7,587 nt of DNA from the NCBI GenBank assembly GCA_028817255.1, contig JAPPQA010000134.1, positions 1 through 7,587 on the forward strand, given 5' to 3'. The DNA is from Gammaproteobacteria bacterium (GTDB lineage: Bacteria; Pseudomonadota; Gammaproteobacteria; Porifericomitales; Porifericomitaceae). Positions within the stretch are counted from its first letter, which is position 1. Each line of letters begins with the position of its first letter. Below, in pieces: positions 1-6,434 of the stretch. The translations under genes were made by a program, and so were the position numbers. The notes under the pieces were generated by a model. The model was not told the origin of the DNA, made no database searches, and saw only the letters and a program-made list of their open reading frames with translations.

Positions 1-53
1 AATATGTAAACGATGTCCCCGCACACCTGTAAAGGATGTGTCCGGTCTGTACA
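1..53. mobile_element. Probable end of an IS481-type insertion sequence (terminal repeats only)
   Basis: Two copies of the motif TGTAAAnGATGT begin at 5 and 28, a 23-base period. The first is followed by CCCCGCACACC, and the second runs into GTGTCCGGTCTGTACA ending at 53. Read from 53 on the other strand it begins TGTACAGACCGG. From memory this resembles the tandem terminal sequences of IS481-family elements, whose ends start with TGT and carry repeated transposase-binding motifs. If correct, the transposase gene would lie left of the window and the element would end near 53. No transposase coding sequence is visible here, so the call rests on the repeat pattern alone. Confidence 0.45.
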
Positions 54-90
54 CCGGAGGGAGAGGGGGAAGAGGGCGTCCTTCCTCGCT

Positions 91-129
91 TCCCTCTCCC
101 TTTGGGAGAGGGACCGAGGGTGAGGGCGG
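91..129. repeat. REP-like palindromic repeat downstream of the operon
   Basis: A perfect 10-bp inverted repeat, TCCCTCTCCC (91-100) and GGGAGAGGGA (104-113), with a TTT loop, is followed by CCGAGGGTGAGGGCGGG. The combination of a CCCTCTCCC/GGGAGAGGG hairpin with a GAGGGTGAGGG tail resembles dispersed intergenic repeats common in gamma- and betaproteobacterial genomes (from memory). It lies about 110 bases beyond the batD stop. The hairpin could halt or stabilise the 3' end of the operon mRNA, but no T-run follows it on the minus strand, so it is not a classic intrinsic terminator. Confidence 0.6.
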
Positions 130-136
130 GAAATAG

Positions 137-172
137 TGCACCTGGGCGCAGCTGCGCATTCGCCTCAGTGCA
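137..172. repeat. Imperfect inverted repeat in the batD 3' region
   Basis: A 12-bp perfect palindrome, GCGCAGCTGCGC (146-157), sits inside an outer pair TGCAC (137-141) / GTGCA (168-172), so the 36-base segment can fold into a hairpin with internal unpaired bases. It lies 51 to 86 bases after the batD stop. It may act as a transcript 3'-end structure or be part of a dispersed intergenic element together with the REP-like repeat at 91-129. No run of T follows on the minus strand. Confidence 0.4.
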
Positions 173-222
173 ATCACGCGCTTTGTTACCCCCTTCGCGC
201 AATATCCGGGCTAAGAAGGCGG

Positions 223-1995
223 CTAAGGGTAGAGGGGCGCCAGCCCCCGCCTCTTCGCCGCGCCGCTCGCCGCGGCGGCGGGCGGCACGGCGGCACTGCA
301 ATAGCGAAACGCCTCCCACAACGCCGGTCCCGACCACCCCTCCTCCTGGCGGTACAGACTGCGGTTCAGCGCCTCGAGTTGCTGCCGCATCTCCGGGCAG
401 CGGCGTCCGATCTCCTCCAGCCGCATGGGGAGGACCTCCGGCCACAACTGCCGCCCCCAGTCCAACAGGGCCTGCCGCGCCTCGGCAGCCCGGCCCGCGC
501 GGCAGGCGGCCCGCAAACGGGCACGCGCCACCCGCGCGCTGTCCGCGCTCCGCGACGGGACGGCGGGACGCCGGCGCCCCCGCCACCACCAAAGCGCCAG
601 GGTAAGGGCCCAGCCCAGGGCAAGCGCGCCGGTGCACAGCCACCATAAGACGGGCAACCGGGCCGCCTCCTGGCGCGGCGGCGCAGCGGCCGGGGGGGCG
701 GCCGCCGGGGCGGCGGCGGCAAGGTCCGGGGGCGCCATGGAGTCTCCGGGAGCGACGGCAGCCGCGGGAGGCGCGGCCGGAACTCCGGCAGCGGCAGCGG
801 CGAGCACCCGTATCCGCTCGGCCGGCAAGCGGGCGTATTCCAGGCGGTCGCTCTCCGTGTTCCACCAGGGCAACGCCAATGCCGGCAACTCGTACTCGCC
901 CGGCTTGCCGGGAATCAGAGCGAAGCGCTGCTCGCGGCTGCCTTGCAAGCCCTGCGCGTTGCTCTGGTCTTGCAACGACGGCTGATCGGCATAGGAGCGA
1001 AATTCCGCCGGCAGCGGCCAGTCCGGCAACATCAGCTGGTCGGGGAACAGCCCCGTGCCGCGCAGAGCGACGACGCGCGTCACCGGCGTCCCAACGCGGA
1101 ACACCGGCGGCTGCTCGGCCCAGGAGGCGGACAATTCCAGGCGCCGTGACGGCAGCCAGGGCCGGTCGGCGGGAAAGGCGGCGGGCACGGGGCGCACGTC
1201 CAGGACCAGCGGCGGCGAGCGACGCACGATGACCTTCGTATCCACCCCCAGCGAGCGCAAACCGAATCTGGCCGAACCCTGGCGCGGCACCTGCGCCCGA
1301 AATCCGATGGGCGCCAATTCCAGGCGGCCGCTGGACTGGGGAATCAGGGCATAGCGCAGTTCGTCCACCCGGTAGGGCAGCTCATGCCGGGATACCTGGT
1401 AGTTCCGCTTGCCCAGTTGTTTTACCCGCAGGTCGCCGCCGGATGCCGCCTGCGGTTCGCCGAGCGTGGCGGACTGCATCGTCATCCCCGCCATTCGATA
1501 GAGGCGCACCGTGTAGAACACCTGCGCCTGCACGTAGGGATTCATGGGCTGCGCCTCCACTTCCAGGAAGATCTCCTGCCGCCCTCCGGCGGCGGCCGGC
1601 TGGTTCTGCTCCCGCACCTCCACTGCCCGCGCGCGCGTCGCCTCGTGGCCGAAATGAACCGGGGGGATCACCAACAACCCGGCGCGTTTCGGGAGCAGGG
1701 TCACGATCCATTTGTTCTCCCGGCTCTCTTTCCCCAGCACGAGGCGAAAGACTTGGCTCCTCTTGGTCCCCACCACGTCGAAGTCCTTGTGCAACGGGCT
1801 GAAGTCCGGCGGATCGGTAATATAGATGCTGCTCTCGAAGGTCACCGTAAAGGTCTCCCCGACCCGGATATCGTCGCCATCCACCCGCACGTTGATCTCT
1901 GCCGCCTGCGCCGCCGGCAACGCCGCCCACAACACGGCCGGCAACACCGCCGCCCGCAGCGCCGCCCCCCATCGCGTTGCCGACGAGGCCGCCAT
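223..1995 (-). CDS. batD: BatD-like exported membrane-anchored protein
   Basis: 590-residue BatD-type protein, within the family's usual size. It has a Sec signal peptide (basic start with a hydrophobic stretch at about 11-29 and likely cleavage near AQAA|E, residue 32/33). A long periplasmic region follows (about 33-397), beginning EINVRVDGDDIRVGETFTV, a beta-sandwich-like opening typical of the family. Next comes an Ala/Pro-rich linker (about 398-441), one membrane span (about 448-471) followed by basic RGRRRP, and a cytoplasmic helical tail (about 486-565) with LLDWGRQLWPE and LNRSLYRQEEGWSGPALWEAFR. The role is unknown beyond membership of the Bat complex; it probably contacts the vWA proteins on the periplasmic side. 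The ATG at 1995 follows a strong ribosome site (AAGGAAGG at 2012-2005, 9 nt spacing) and lies 2 nt after the batB stop. The open frame extends 32 codons further upstream, but this would destroy the signal peptide. The stop TAG is followed in frame by a second TAG four codons later. Confidence 0.93.
   Translation of the reverse strand: MAASSATRWGAALRAAVLPAVLWAALPAAQAAEINVRVDGDDIRVGETFTVTFESSIYITDPPDFSPLHKDFDVVGTKRSQVFRLVLGKESRENKWIVTLLPKRAGLLVIPPVHFGHEATRARAVEVREQNQPAAAGGRQEIFLEVEAQPMNPYVQAQVFYTVRLYRMAGMTMQSATLGEPQAASGGDLRVKQLGKRNYQVSRHELPYRVDELRYALIPQSSGRLELAPIGFRAQVPRQGSARFGLRSLGVDTKVIVRRSPPLVLDVRPVPAAFPADRPWLPSRRLELSASWAEQPPVFRVGTPVTRVVALRGTGLFPDQLMLPDWPLPAEFRSYADQPSLQDQSNAQGLQGSREQRFALIPGKPGEYELPALALPWWNTESDRLEYARLPAERIRVLAAAAAGVPAAPPAAAVAPGDSMAPPDLAAAAPAAAPPAAAPPRQEAARLPVLWWLCTGALALGWALTLALWWWRGRRRPAVPSRSADSARVARARLRAACRAGRAAEARQALLDWGRQLWPEVLPMRLEEIGRRCPEMRQQLEALNRSLYRQEEGWSGPALWEAFRYCSAAVPPAAAASGAAKRRGLAPLYP
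673..804 (-). other. Ala/Pro-rich linker-coding segment in batD
   Basis: Codons for residues about 398-441 of the BatD-like protein encode almost only alanine and proline (runs such as AAAAPAAAPPAAAPP) with extreme GC content. The segment separates the periplasmic domains from the membrane span at about 448-471. It is likely an extended, flexible tether that lets the periplasmic domains stand off from the membrane. Confidence 0.7.
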
Positions 1996-1997
1996 CC

Positions 1998-3992
1998 TCA
2001 CTTGCCTTCCTTGCGCCGCATATCCTGGTATTGTCTGGAAAACTTGCGGCGCAGAAAATCGCCGCCGGCCTCGGGGATCCGCTGCAACCACATCTCCGTA
2101 GCCATCTCCTGCTCCCGCAAGACGGCAGCGCCGTCCGACGCCGTCCCCTCGCCTGCCTCCTCGCCTGCCGCGCTCGCCAGCGAATCGCCCTCCTCGCCAG
2201 CGTCACGCTCGTCGGCGGCGCCGCTCGATGCCGTCCGCTCGTCCCCTTCTTCGCCCGCCGCGCCCGCCGCGGAATCGCCCTCCTCGCCAGCGTCACGCTC
2301 GCCGGCGGCGCCGCCCGACGCCATCCGCTCGTCCCCCTGCTGGTCCTCCGCGCCCGCCGCCCCGCCCGCCGCCGACTCGTCCTCCCCGCCGCCGTCCCGC
2401 TCGCCAGCGGCGCCCGACGATGCCGTCCGCTCGTCCCCCTGCTCGCCTTCCGCGCCCGCCGCCGCGCCCGCCGCGGAATCGCCCTCCCCGCCGCCGCCCT
2501 GCTCGTCGCCGGCGGCGCCCGACGACGCCGTCCGCTCGTCCCCCTGCCCATCCTCCGCACCCGGTTCGCCCGGCTGCCCTTCGCCTTGTTCGCCGGCGGC
2601 CTCCTCCTGCCGCTGACGCAATAATTCGGCCAGCAACTCCCGATTGTGGCGGGCATCGTCGTGCCCCGGCTGCGCCTCCAGCGCCCGGGTATAAGCGGCC
2701 ACCGCCTCCTCGTAGCGGCCCAGTTGCGCCAGGGCATTGCCCTGCAGATACAAGCTCAGCGCGTCGTCCCGCCCCTCCAGCGCCGCCAAGGCATCCTCAT
2801 AGCGTCCGGCGCGATACCAGGCGGCCGCCTGCCATTGCGGATCGCGGAACTGCCGGGCGGCCTGCTCCATCCGCCCCTCGCGAAAGGACTGTGCCGCTTG
2901 CTGCTCGCCGCGCAACCAGAAGTCGTCCCAGGAAAAGGCCGCGGCAGGGGCGGCGGGCCAGCCGGCCAGCGCCACCGGCAACGCGGCCAGCAGGCAACCG
3001 CGGCGAAAAGCCAGGGCGGCCAGGGGCAACAAGGCCAGCACCAGCCAGGGGCCGCGTTCCTGCCAGCGCTCCGTCAACCGCAACTCCTCCTCTCCGGAGG
3101 CGCGCGCGGGCCGGGAAAAACCCGCCAGCAGGGCATCCACATCGCTTAGATCCGGCTGCCACTCGCGGTATTGGCCGCCGCCTGCCGCCGCCAGTCGTTG
3201 CAGCTCCTCCCGCTGCAGGGAGGAAACGACGATGGAACCGTCGCCGCGCTTCAGGAAACCGCCCTGCGGCTGCGGCACCGGCGCCCCCCGCGGCGTACCG
3301 ACCCCCAGCACCGACAGGCGATAGCCCTGCCGCCGCAGCTGCGCGGCCCGATCCAGGACCCGGTCGTTGCCCGCAATGTCGGCGGCGATCAACAACAAGT
3401 CGCCTGTGCGGTAATCGCCGCCGCGCAACAGTTCCGCGGCGCGCGACAGCGCCCGGTCGGCACGATCCCCCGGCGACGGCGCGATCCGGGGCTCCAGAAA
3501 GGAAAGCTGCGAGGTAATGGTGGCCAGGTCGTCGGTCAGCGGGCTGACCACGAAGGGATGCCCCGCATAAACCAGCAGCGCGGTTTCGCCGCCGCCGCGC
3601 CGCTCCAGGATGTCGGCAATCTTGAAACGCGCCTGCGCCAAGCGGCTGGGAGACAGGTCGCGGGTCTGCATGGAGGGCGACAACTGGAGCAGGATCACCA
3701 GCGCCGCCTCGTCCCGGAACAGCGGTTGCGGCAGGCGCTCCCACACCGGCCCGGCAAGCGCCAGGACGCCCAGTACGCCGCCCAGGACTACAGCATACGG
3801 CCCGTACGCCGCGCCGCCGCCGGCAGGAGAGCGCAGCAGCAGGTGCGGCAACAATTCCGGGGCGCAATACGCGGCCCAGGAGCCGCTCGCCGGCGGGTGC
3901 CGGGCCAGGCGCCAGAGCAGCCAGACCAACGGCGGCAACAACAGCAGCCAGGCAGGCCGCAGGAAATGAAATTCTCCCGGCAACAGGCTCAT
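1998..3992 (-). CDS. batB: BatB-like vWA domain / BatC-like TPR fusion with repetitive acidic tail
   Basis: 664-residue protein combining a BatB-type vWA module and a BatC-type TPR module in one chain. Layout: hydrophobic segments at about 11-28 and 65-82; vWA domain about 95-290; hydrophobic segment about 314-329, and another about 332-352; TPR-like helices about 386-452 (including ALSLYLQGNALAQLGRYEEA); an acidic Gly/Ala-rich repeat region about 479-630; and a conserved-looking end MWLQRIPEAGGDFLRRKFSR at 634-653. In the vWA metal site the first aspartate is Gln103 (Q-L-S-P-S) and the loop-2 threonine region reads SPGDRAD, while Asp205 remains, so metal binding is doubtful. The start FHFLRPAWLL within the first 16 residues is characteristic of the family, supporting the ATG at 3992. 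No strong ribosome site precedes it. BatB/BatC fusions are familiar in Gammaproteobacteria (from memory). The tail length looks exceptional. It ends 2 nt before batD. Confidence 0.92.
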   Translation of the reverse strand: MSLLPGEFHFLRPAWLLLLPPLVWLLWRLARHPPASGSWAAYCAPELLPHLLLRSPAGGGAAYGPYAVVLGGVLGVLALAGPVWERLPQPLFRDEAALVILLQLSPSMQTRDLSPSRLAQARFKIADILERRGGGETALLVYAGHPFVVSPLTDDLATITSQLSFLEPRIAPSPGDRADRALSRAAELLRGGDYRTGDLLLIAADIAGNDRVLDRAAQLRRQGYRLSVLGVGTPRGAPVPQPQGGFLKRGDGSIVVSSLQREELQRLAAAGGGQYREWQPDLSDVDALLAGFSRPARASGEEELRLTERWQERGPWLVLALLPLAALAFRRGCLLAALPVALAGWPAAPAAAFSWDDFWLRGEQQAAQSFREGRMEQAARQFRDPQWQAAAWYRAGRYEDALAALEGRDDALSLYLQGNALAQLGRYEEAVAAYTRALEAQPGHDDARHNRELLAELLRQRQEEAAGEQGEGQPGEPGAEDGQGDERTASSGAAGDEQGGGGEGDSAAGAAAGAEGEQGDERTASSGAAGERDGGGEDESAAGGAAGAEDQQGDERMASGGAAGERDAGEEGDSAAGAAGEEGDERTASSGAADERDAGEEGDSLASAAGEEAGEGTASDGAAVLREQEMATEMWLQRIPEAGGDFLRRKFSRQYQDMRRKEGK
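2005..2012 (-). promoter_or_regulatory. Strong ribosome binding site of batD
   Basis: AAGGAAGG on the minus strand lies 9 nt before the batD ATG at 1995, inside the last codons of the preceding vWA-TPR gene (coding for the R-K-E-G-K end). It is the best Shine-Dalgarno match in the operon and decides the start at 1995 over the earlier in-frame ATG at 2091. It suggests batD can be initiated independently, in contrast to the coupled start/stop overlaps upstream. Confidence 0.75.
2137..2560 (-). repeat. Five in-frame degenerate tandem repeats coding the acidic tail of the vWA-TPR protein
   Basis: On the plus strand the core GAYGCCRTCCGCTCGTCCCC, and a diverged form at the low end, recurs starting at 2137, 2227, 2317, 2419 and 2524. 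The spacings are 90, 90, 102 and 105 bases, all multiples of three. A second block of 30 identical bases occurs at 2182-2211 and 2272-2301, also 90 apart. In protein terms the units read roughly as GDERTASSGAAGERD followed by GGEGDSAAGAAG-type sequence, about 30-35 residues each. The units nearest the C-terminus have lost four or five residues. In-frame periods with no unique spacers mark this as a coding minisatellite. It is prone to copy-number change by slippage or unequal recombination. Confidence 0.88.
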
Positions 3993-4021
3993 GCCGCGAT
4001 CATACCGCGTTCAGGCCGCGC

Positions 4022-4999
4022 TCAGGCCGCCCGCTGCCGGCGCCACAGCGCCGCGCCGCCCAGAAACAGGGCCGGGGCCAGCGGCCAACAATACAACTCG
4101 ACATAGGGCCGGAAACTCTGCGACTCGGATGCCGTCGGCTCCAGCTCGTCTATATGCCGGTAGATCAGCTCCAACTCGCGGGCGTCGCGGGCGCGGAAAT
4201 AATGCCCGCCGGTCAGCCGGGCCACTTCCCGCAGGGTCTCTTCGTCCAGCTCGGCCGCGGCGCGGCGGCGCCCGAACAGATCCAGCAGAGAGCGGCGCTC
4301 GCTGCCGATCCCCACGGTGTAGATGCGCAACTCCGCCGCCGCGGCATAGCGGGCGGCCGTCAACGGATCTACTTCGCCGGCAGTGTTGGCGCCGTCGGTC
4401 AGCAACACCAGCACCCGGTCGCCCGGGCGGTCGCGCAACCGTTTGATCGCCAAACCAATGGCGTCGCCGATCGCGGTCTTATTGCCCAGCAGCCCTACTG
4501 CCGTCTCCTCCAGCAGGGTACGCACCGTGCCGCGGTCAAAGGTCAGCGGCGCCTGCAAATAAGTGCGCTCGCCGAACAGGGCCAGGCCGATGCGGTCGCC
4601 TTCCCGCCGCTCCAGGAAATCCCCGGCCAACTGCTTGATCGCCTGCAGGCGGTCCACCCGCCCCTGCCCCGGCAACTCCATATCCCGCTCCAGCATGCTC
4701 CGCGACAGGTCCACCGCCAGCAGCAAGTCGCGCCCGGTCGCCGGCAGCCGCTGCTCTTCCCCCAGCCAGCGGGGGCGGGCAGCGGCCGCGACCAACAGCG
4801 CCCAGGCAAGCAGCGCGAGCAACAGGCCCGGGTGCCGCCACGACGGGCGCGCCCTGGCCTGCCGCGCACCGGTGGCCAGCTCGCGCGAAAACGGCACCCA
4901 CAGCGGCGCCTCCGCCGCGGGCAGCGGGGCGAACAACAGGTAGCACAGCAAGGGCAGCGGCAACGCCAGCCACGCCCAGAGCCAGGCAAACTCGATCAC
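4022..4999 (-). CDS. batA: BatA-like vWA domain membrane protein
   Basis: 325-residue inner-membrane protein with one vWA domain, matching the BatA type in length and layout. There are two N-terminal hydrophobic segments (about 3-24 and 57-74), then the vWA domain (about 90-285), then a C-terminal span (about 303-319) before a basic RRQRAA end. The metal-ion-dependent adhesion site is intact: D97-L-S-R-S101 in loop 1, Thr175 in NKTAIGDAI for loop 2, and TDG with Asp202 for loop 3. Such domains bind a divalent cation and mediate protein-protein contacts. The start is a GTG at 4999, which overlaps the DUF4381 stop as GTGA and gives the expected short N-terminus (M)IEFAWLWAW. An ATG 17 codons upstream would add an arginine/glycine tail inside the DUF4381 gene and is less likely. 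It is followed after 29 nt by the second vWA gene. The nomenclature is by family position; the substrate or partner is unknown. Confidence 0.93.
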   Translation of the reverse strand: MIEFAWLWAWLALPLPLLCYLLFAPLPAAEAPLWVPFSRELATGARQARARPSWRHPGLLLALLAWALLVAAAARPRWLGEEQRLPATGRDLLLAVDLSRSMLERDMELPGQGRVDRLQAIKQLAGDFLERREGDRIGLALFGERTYLQAPLTFDRGTVRTLLEETAVGLLGNKTAIGDAIGLAIKRLRDRPGDRVLVLLTDGANTAGEVDPLTAARYAAAAELRIYTVGIGSERRSLLDLFGRRRAAAELDEETLREVARLTGGHYFRARDARELELIYRHIDELEPTASESQSFRPYVELYCWPLAPALFLGGAALWRRQRAA

Positions 5000-5481
5000 G
5001 CCCCTGCCCCGCGCTCCGCCCGCCACTGGCCGGCCAGCCAGCGTTCGCACAACCGCAACAGGGCCTCGCCGTCCGTCGTCCCGGCATCGCGGCGATAGGG
5101 AGCCGTCGCCAGCGCCCGGCCCGCGCCGTCCTGGAACGGGCGCCCCGACAACCGGCGATCCAGCAACTCCAGCCAGCTTTGGCCGCTCAGGCCGGCCACG
5201 CCCTTGCGGCCATGCAGGCTAATCGCCGTGCGCCGCAGCCAGACGGACAGCGCCCGCGACAAGGCCATGGAATCCGCATTGCGGCGGTAACGCAGCCGCA
5301 GGCGCCGCAACTCTCCGCGGGCCGCCCACCAGGTCCCGGCGCGCCCGCGCCAGCAGCGACGCGCCACCCAGCAGGCCAGGCCGATCAGGGCCGGCAGCAA
5401 CCACCATCCCGGCGCCGGCGGCCACCAGGAAATCGCTTCCGGCAGGTGAATATCGCGCAGCTCGTCAAGCTCCGGGTTCAT
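4996..5481 (-). CDS. DUF4381 domain small membrane protein
   Basis: 161-residue protein of the DUF4381 type, found in proteobacterial MoxR/vWA operons between the DUF58 gene and the first vWA gene. The N-terminus MNPELDELRDIHLPEAISWW followed by PPAPGWW and a hydrophobic segment (about residues 25-43) is typical: a short periplasmic-side N-terminal tail, one membrane span, then a basic Arg/Trp-rich cytoplasmic region. The C-terminal part (about 70-155) contains the conserved-looking LSRALSVWLRRTA helix, the GLSGQSWLELLDRR segment and a final LLRLCERWLAGQWR helix. The function is unknown; a membrane adaptor between the cytoplasmic MoxR/DUF58 proteins and the membrane vWA proteins is a reasonable inference. 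The ATG at 5481 makes a 4-base ATGA overlap with the DUF58 stop. A longer same-frame reading upstream lies inside DUF58 and is rejected. The stop at 4996 overlaps the GTG start of the next gene. Confidence 0.88.
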   Translation of the reverse strand: MNPELDELRDIHLPEAISWWPPAPGWWLLPALIGLACWVARRCWRGRAGTWWAARGELRRLRLRYRRNADSMALSRALSVWLRRTAISLHGRKGVAGLSGQSWLELLDRRLSGRPFQDGAGRALATAPYRRDAGTTDGEALLRLCERWLAGQWRAERGAGA

Positions 5482-6434
5482 CGGCGAAACAGCGGCCTGC
5501 GACCCAGCCCCCGCTGCAATACGATCAGGGGATCCGCGTCGGTGCGGCACTCCAGCAAACGCAGCCGGTAACGATATGCCAGGTCTTGCAGACGCTTGCG
5601 GCGGGCGGCAAAGCGGCGGCGATGGTCGGCGGCCATGGCCTCCCCGGCGACGTGCAGGGCCATGCGCTGGCGCCCGTCGCTGATACGGTAGCGGCCCGGC
5701 GGCGGCAGTTCGCACTCCAGGCGGTCGAAAAAGAACACCAGAAAGATCTCGCAGTGGCCGCTCAATGACGCCAGGCAGGAACGGGCCGCCCCCTCGTCCA
5801 AGCCGCGGAAATCGCTGAGCAAAAACAGCAAGCTCCCGGGCCGCACCACCCGCGACAAGCGTTCCAGCGCATCGCTGGCGGCCTCCGGCACGACTGCCGT
5901 GTAGCGCCGGCCGCCACGCCAGATCGGATGCCCGGCCAGGTAGCGCAGCAGGTGCAATACGGCCAGGCGGCCGCGGCGCGGCCGGAACTCCCGGTGCCCA
6001 TCGTCGGCGAAGACCACCGCCCCCAGGCGGTCCCCGTGGCGCAAGGCGACCCACATGAGCAGGGCCGCCATCCGGCAGGCCAGCACGGCCTTGTAAGCGC
6101 CGCAAGTGGCGAAACGCATGGCGGCGCGCAGGTCCAGCCACACGAAGACCGGCCGCTCCCGCTCCTGGCGAAAAATCTTCGTGTGCGCCCGGCCGCTGCG
6201 GGCCGTCGCCCGCCAGTCCAGGTGGCGCACATCGTCGCCAGGACTGTAGGGACGGGACTCCTCGAACTCCATGCCGCGGCCCCGTAGCGGAGACACGAAA
6301 CCGCCCGGCGGCGCGGCGCCCGGCAGCTGGCGGCCGCCCAGCGCCAGGGAGGCGGCGGGCCGCCCGAGGGCCAGCAATTCCGACAGGGAGACACGGGCCG
6401 GGTCGGCGCCGCGACGGCGGGGTTCGCCTGCCAT
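5478..6434 (-). CDS. DUF58 domain protein (vWA-like, degenerate MIDAS)
   Basis: 318-residue protein with the DUF58 signature: EFEESRPYSPGDDVRHLDW spans about residues 56-74, followed by ARSGRAHTKIF and the ERERPVFVWLD strand ending at Asp101. DUF58 proteins are almost always encoded directly after moxR and carry a vWA-like fold. The exact biochemical role is unknown. The usual vWA metal site DxSxS reads D-L-R-A-A at 101-105, so both serines are missing. A later aspartate (Asp208 in LLSDFRG) sits where the third loop is expected. No signal peptide or clear membrane span is visible, although residues 228-236 are hydrophobic, so a cytoplasmic location is likely. The open frame extends 70 codons further upstream, but that part lies inside moxR. 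The ATG at 6434 was chosen because it overlaps the moxR stop (TGATG) and the homology begins soon after. Its own stop TGA overlaps the next ATG by four bases. Confidence 0.93.
   Translation of the reverse strand: MAGEPRRRGADPARVSLSELLALGRPAASLALGGRQLPGAAPPGGFVSPLRGRGMEFEESRPYSPGDDVRHLDWRATARSGRAHTKIFRQERERPVFVWLDLRAAMRFATCGAYKAVLACRMAALLMWVALRHGDRLGAVVFADDGHREFRPRRGRLAVLHLLRYLAGHPIWRGGRRYTAVVPEAASDALERLSRVVRPGSLLFLLSDFRGLDEGAARSCLASLSGHCEIFLVFFFDRLECELPPPGRYRISDGRQRMALHVAGEAMAADHRRRFAARRKRLQDLAYRYRLRLLECRTDADPLIVLQRGLGRRPLFRR

Noticed and set aside
36..605. Plus-strand frame starting in the left intergenic region
   Set aside because: Most of it is antisense to batD, composition is Pro/Arg/Ala-rich, and it runs through the IS-like and REP-like repeats.
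2137..2560. Regularly spaced repeats that could suggest a CRISPR array
   Set aside because: Periods are multiples of three, the repeats lie in frame inside a coding gene, the intervening sequence is itself repetitive, and there are no unique spacers or cas genes.
1384..2616. Long plus-strand open frame of 410 codons opposite batD and the vWA-TPR gene
   Set aside because: It is antisense to well-recognised genes, has low-complexity Ser/Pro/Ala composition produced by the repeats on the other strand, and shows no recognisable domain. High GC content makes such shadow frames common here.
1382..2737. Minus-strand 451-codon frame bridging the vWA-TPR and batD genes
   Set aside because: It is in another frame of two confidently identified genes, and its product is Arg/Gly/Ala low complexity without recognisable motifs.
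2228..3517. Plus-strand open frame of 429 codons rich in Arg and Pro
   Set aside because: It is an antisense shadow of the vWA-TPR gene; the Arg/Pro/Ala composition is typical of GC-rich off-frame reading.
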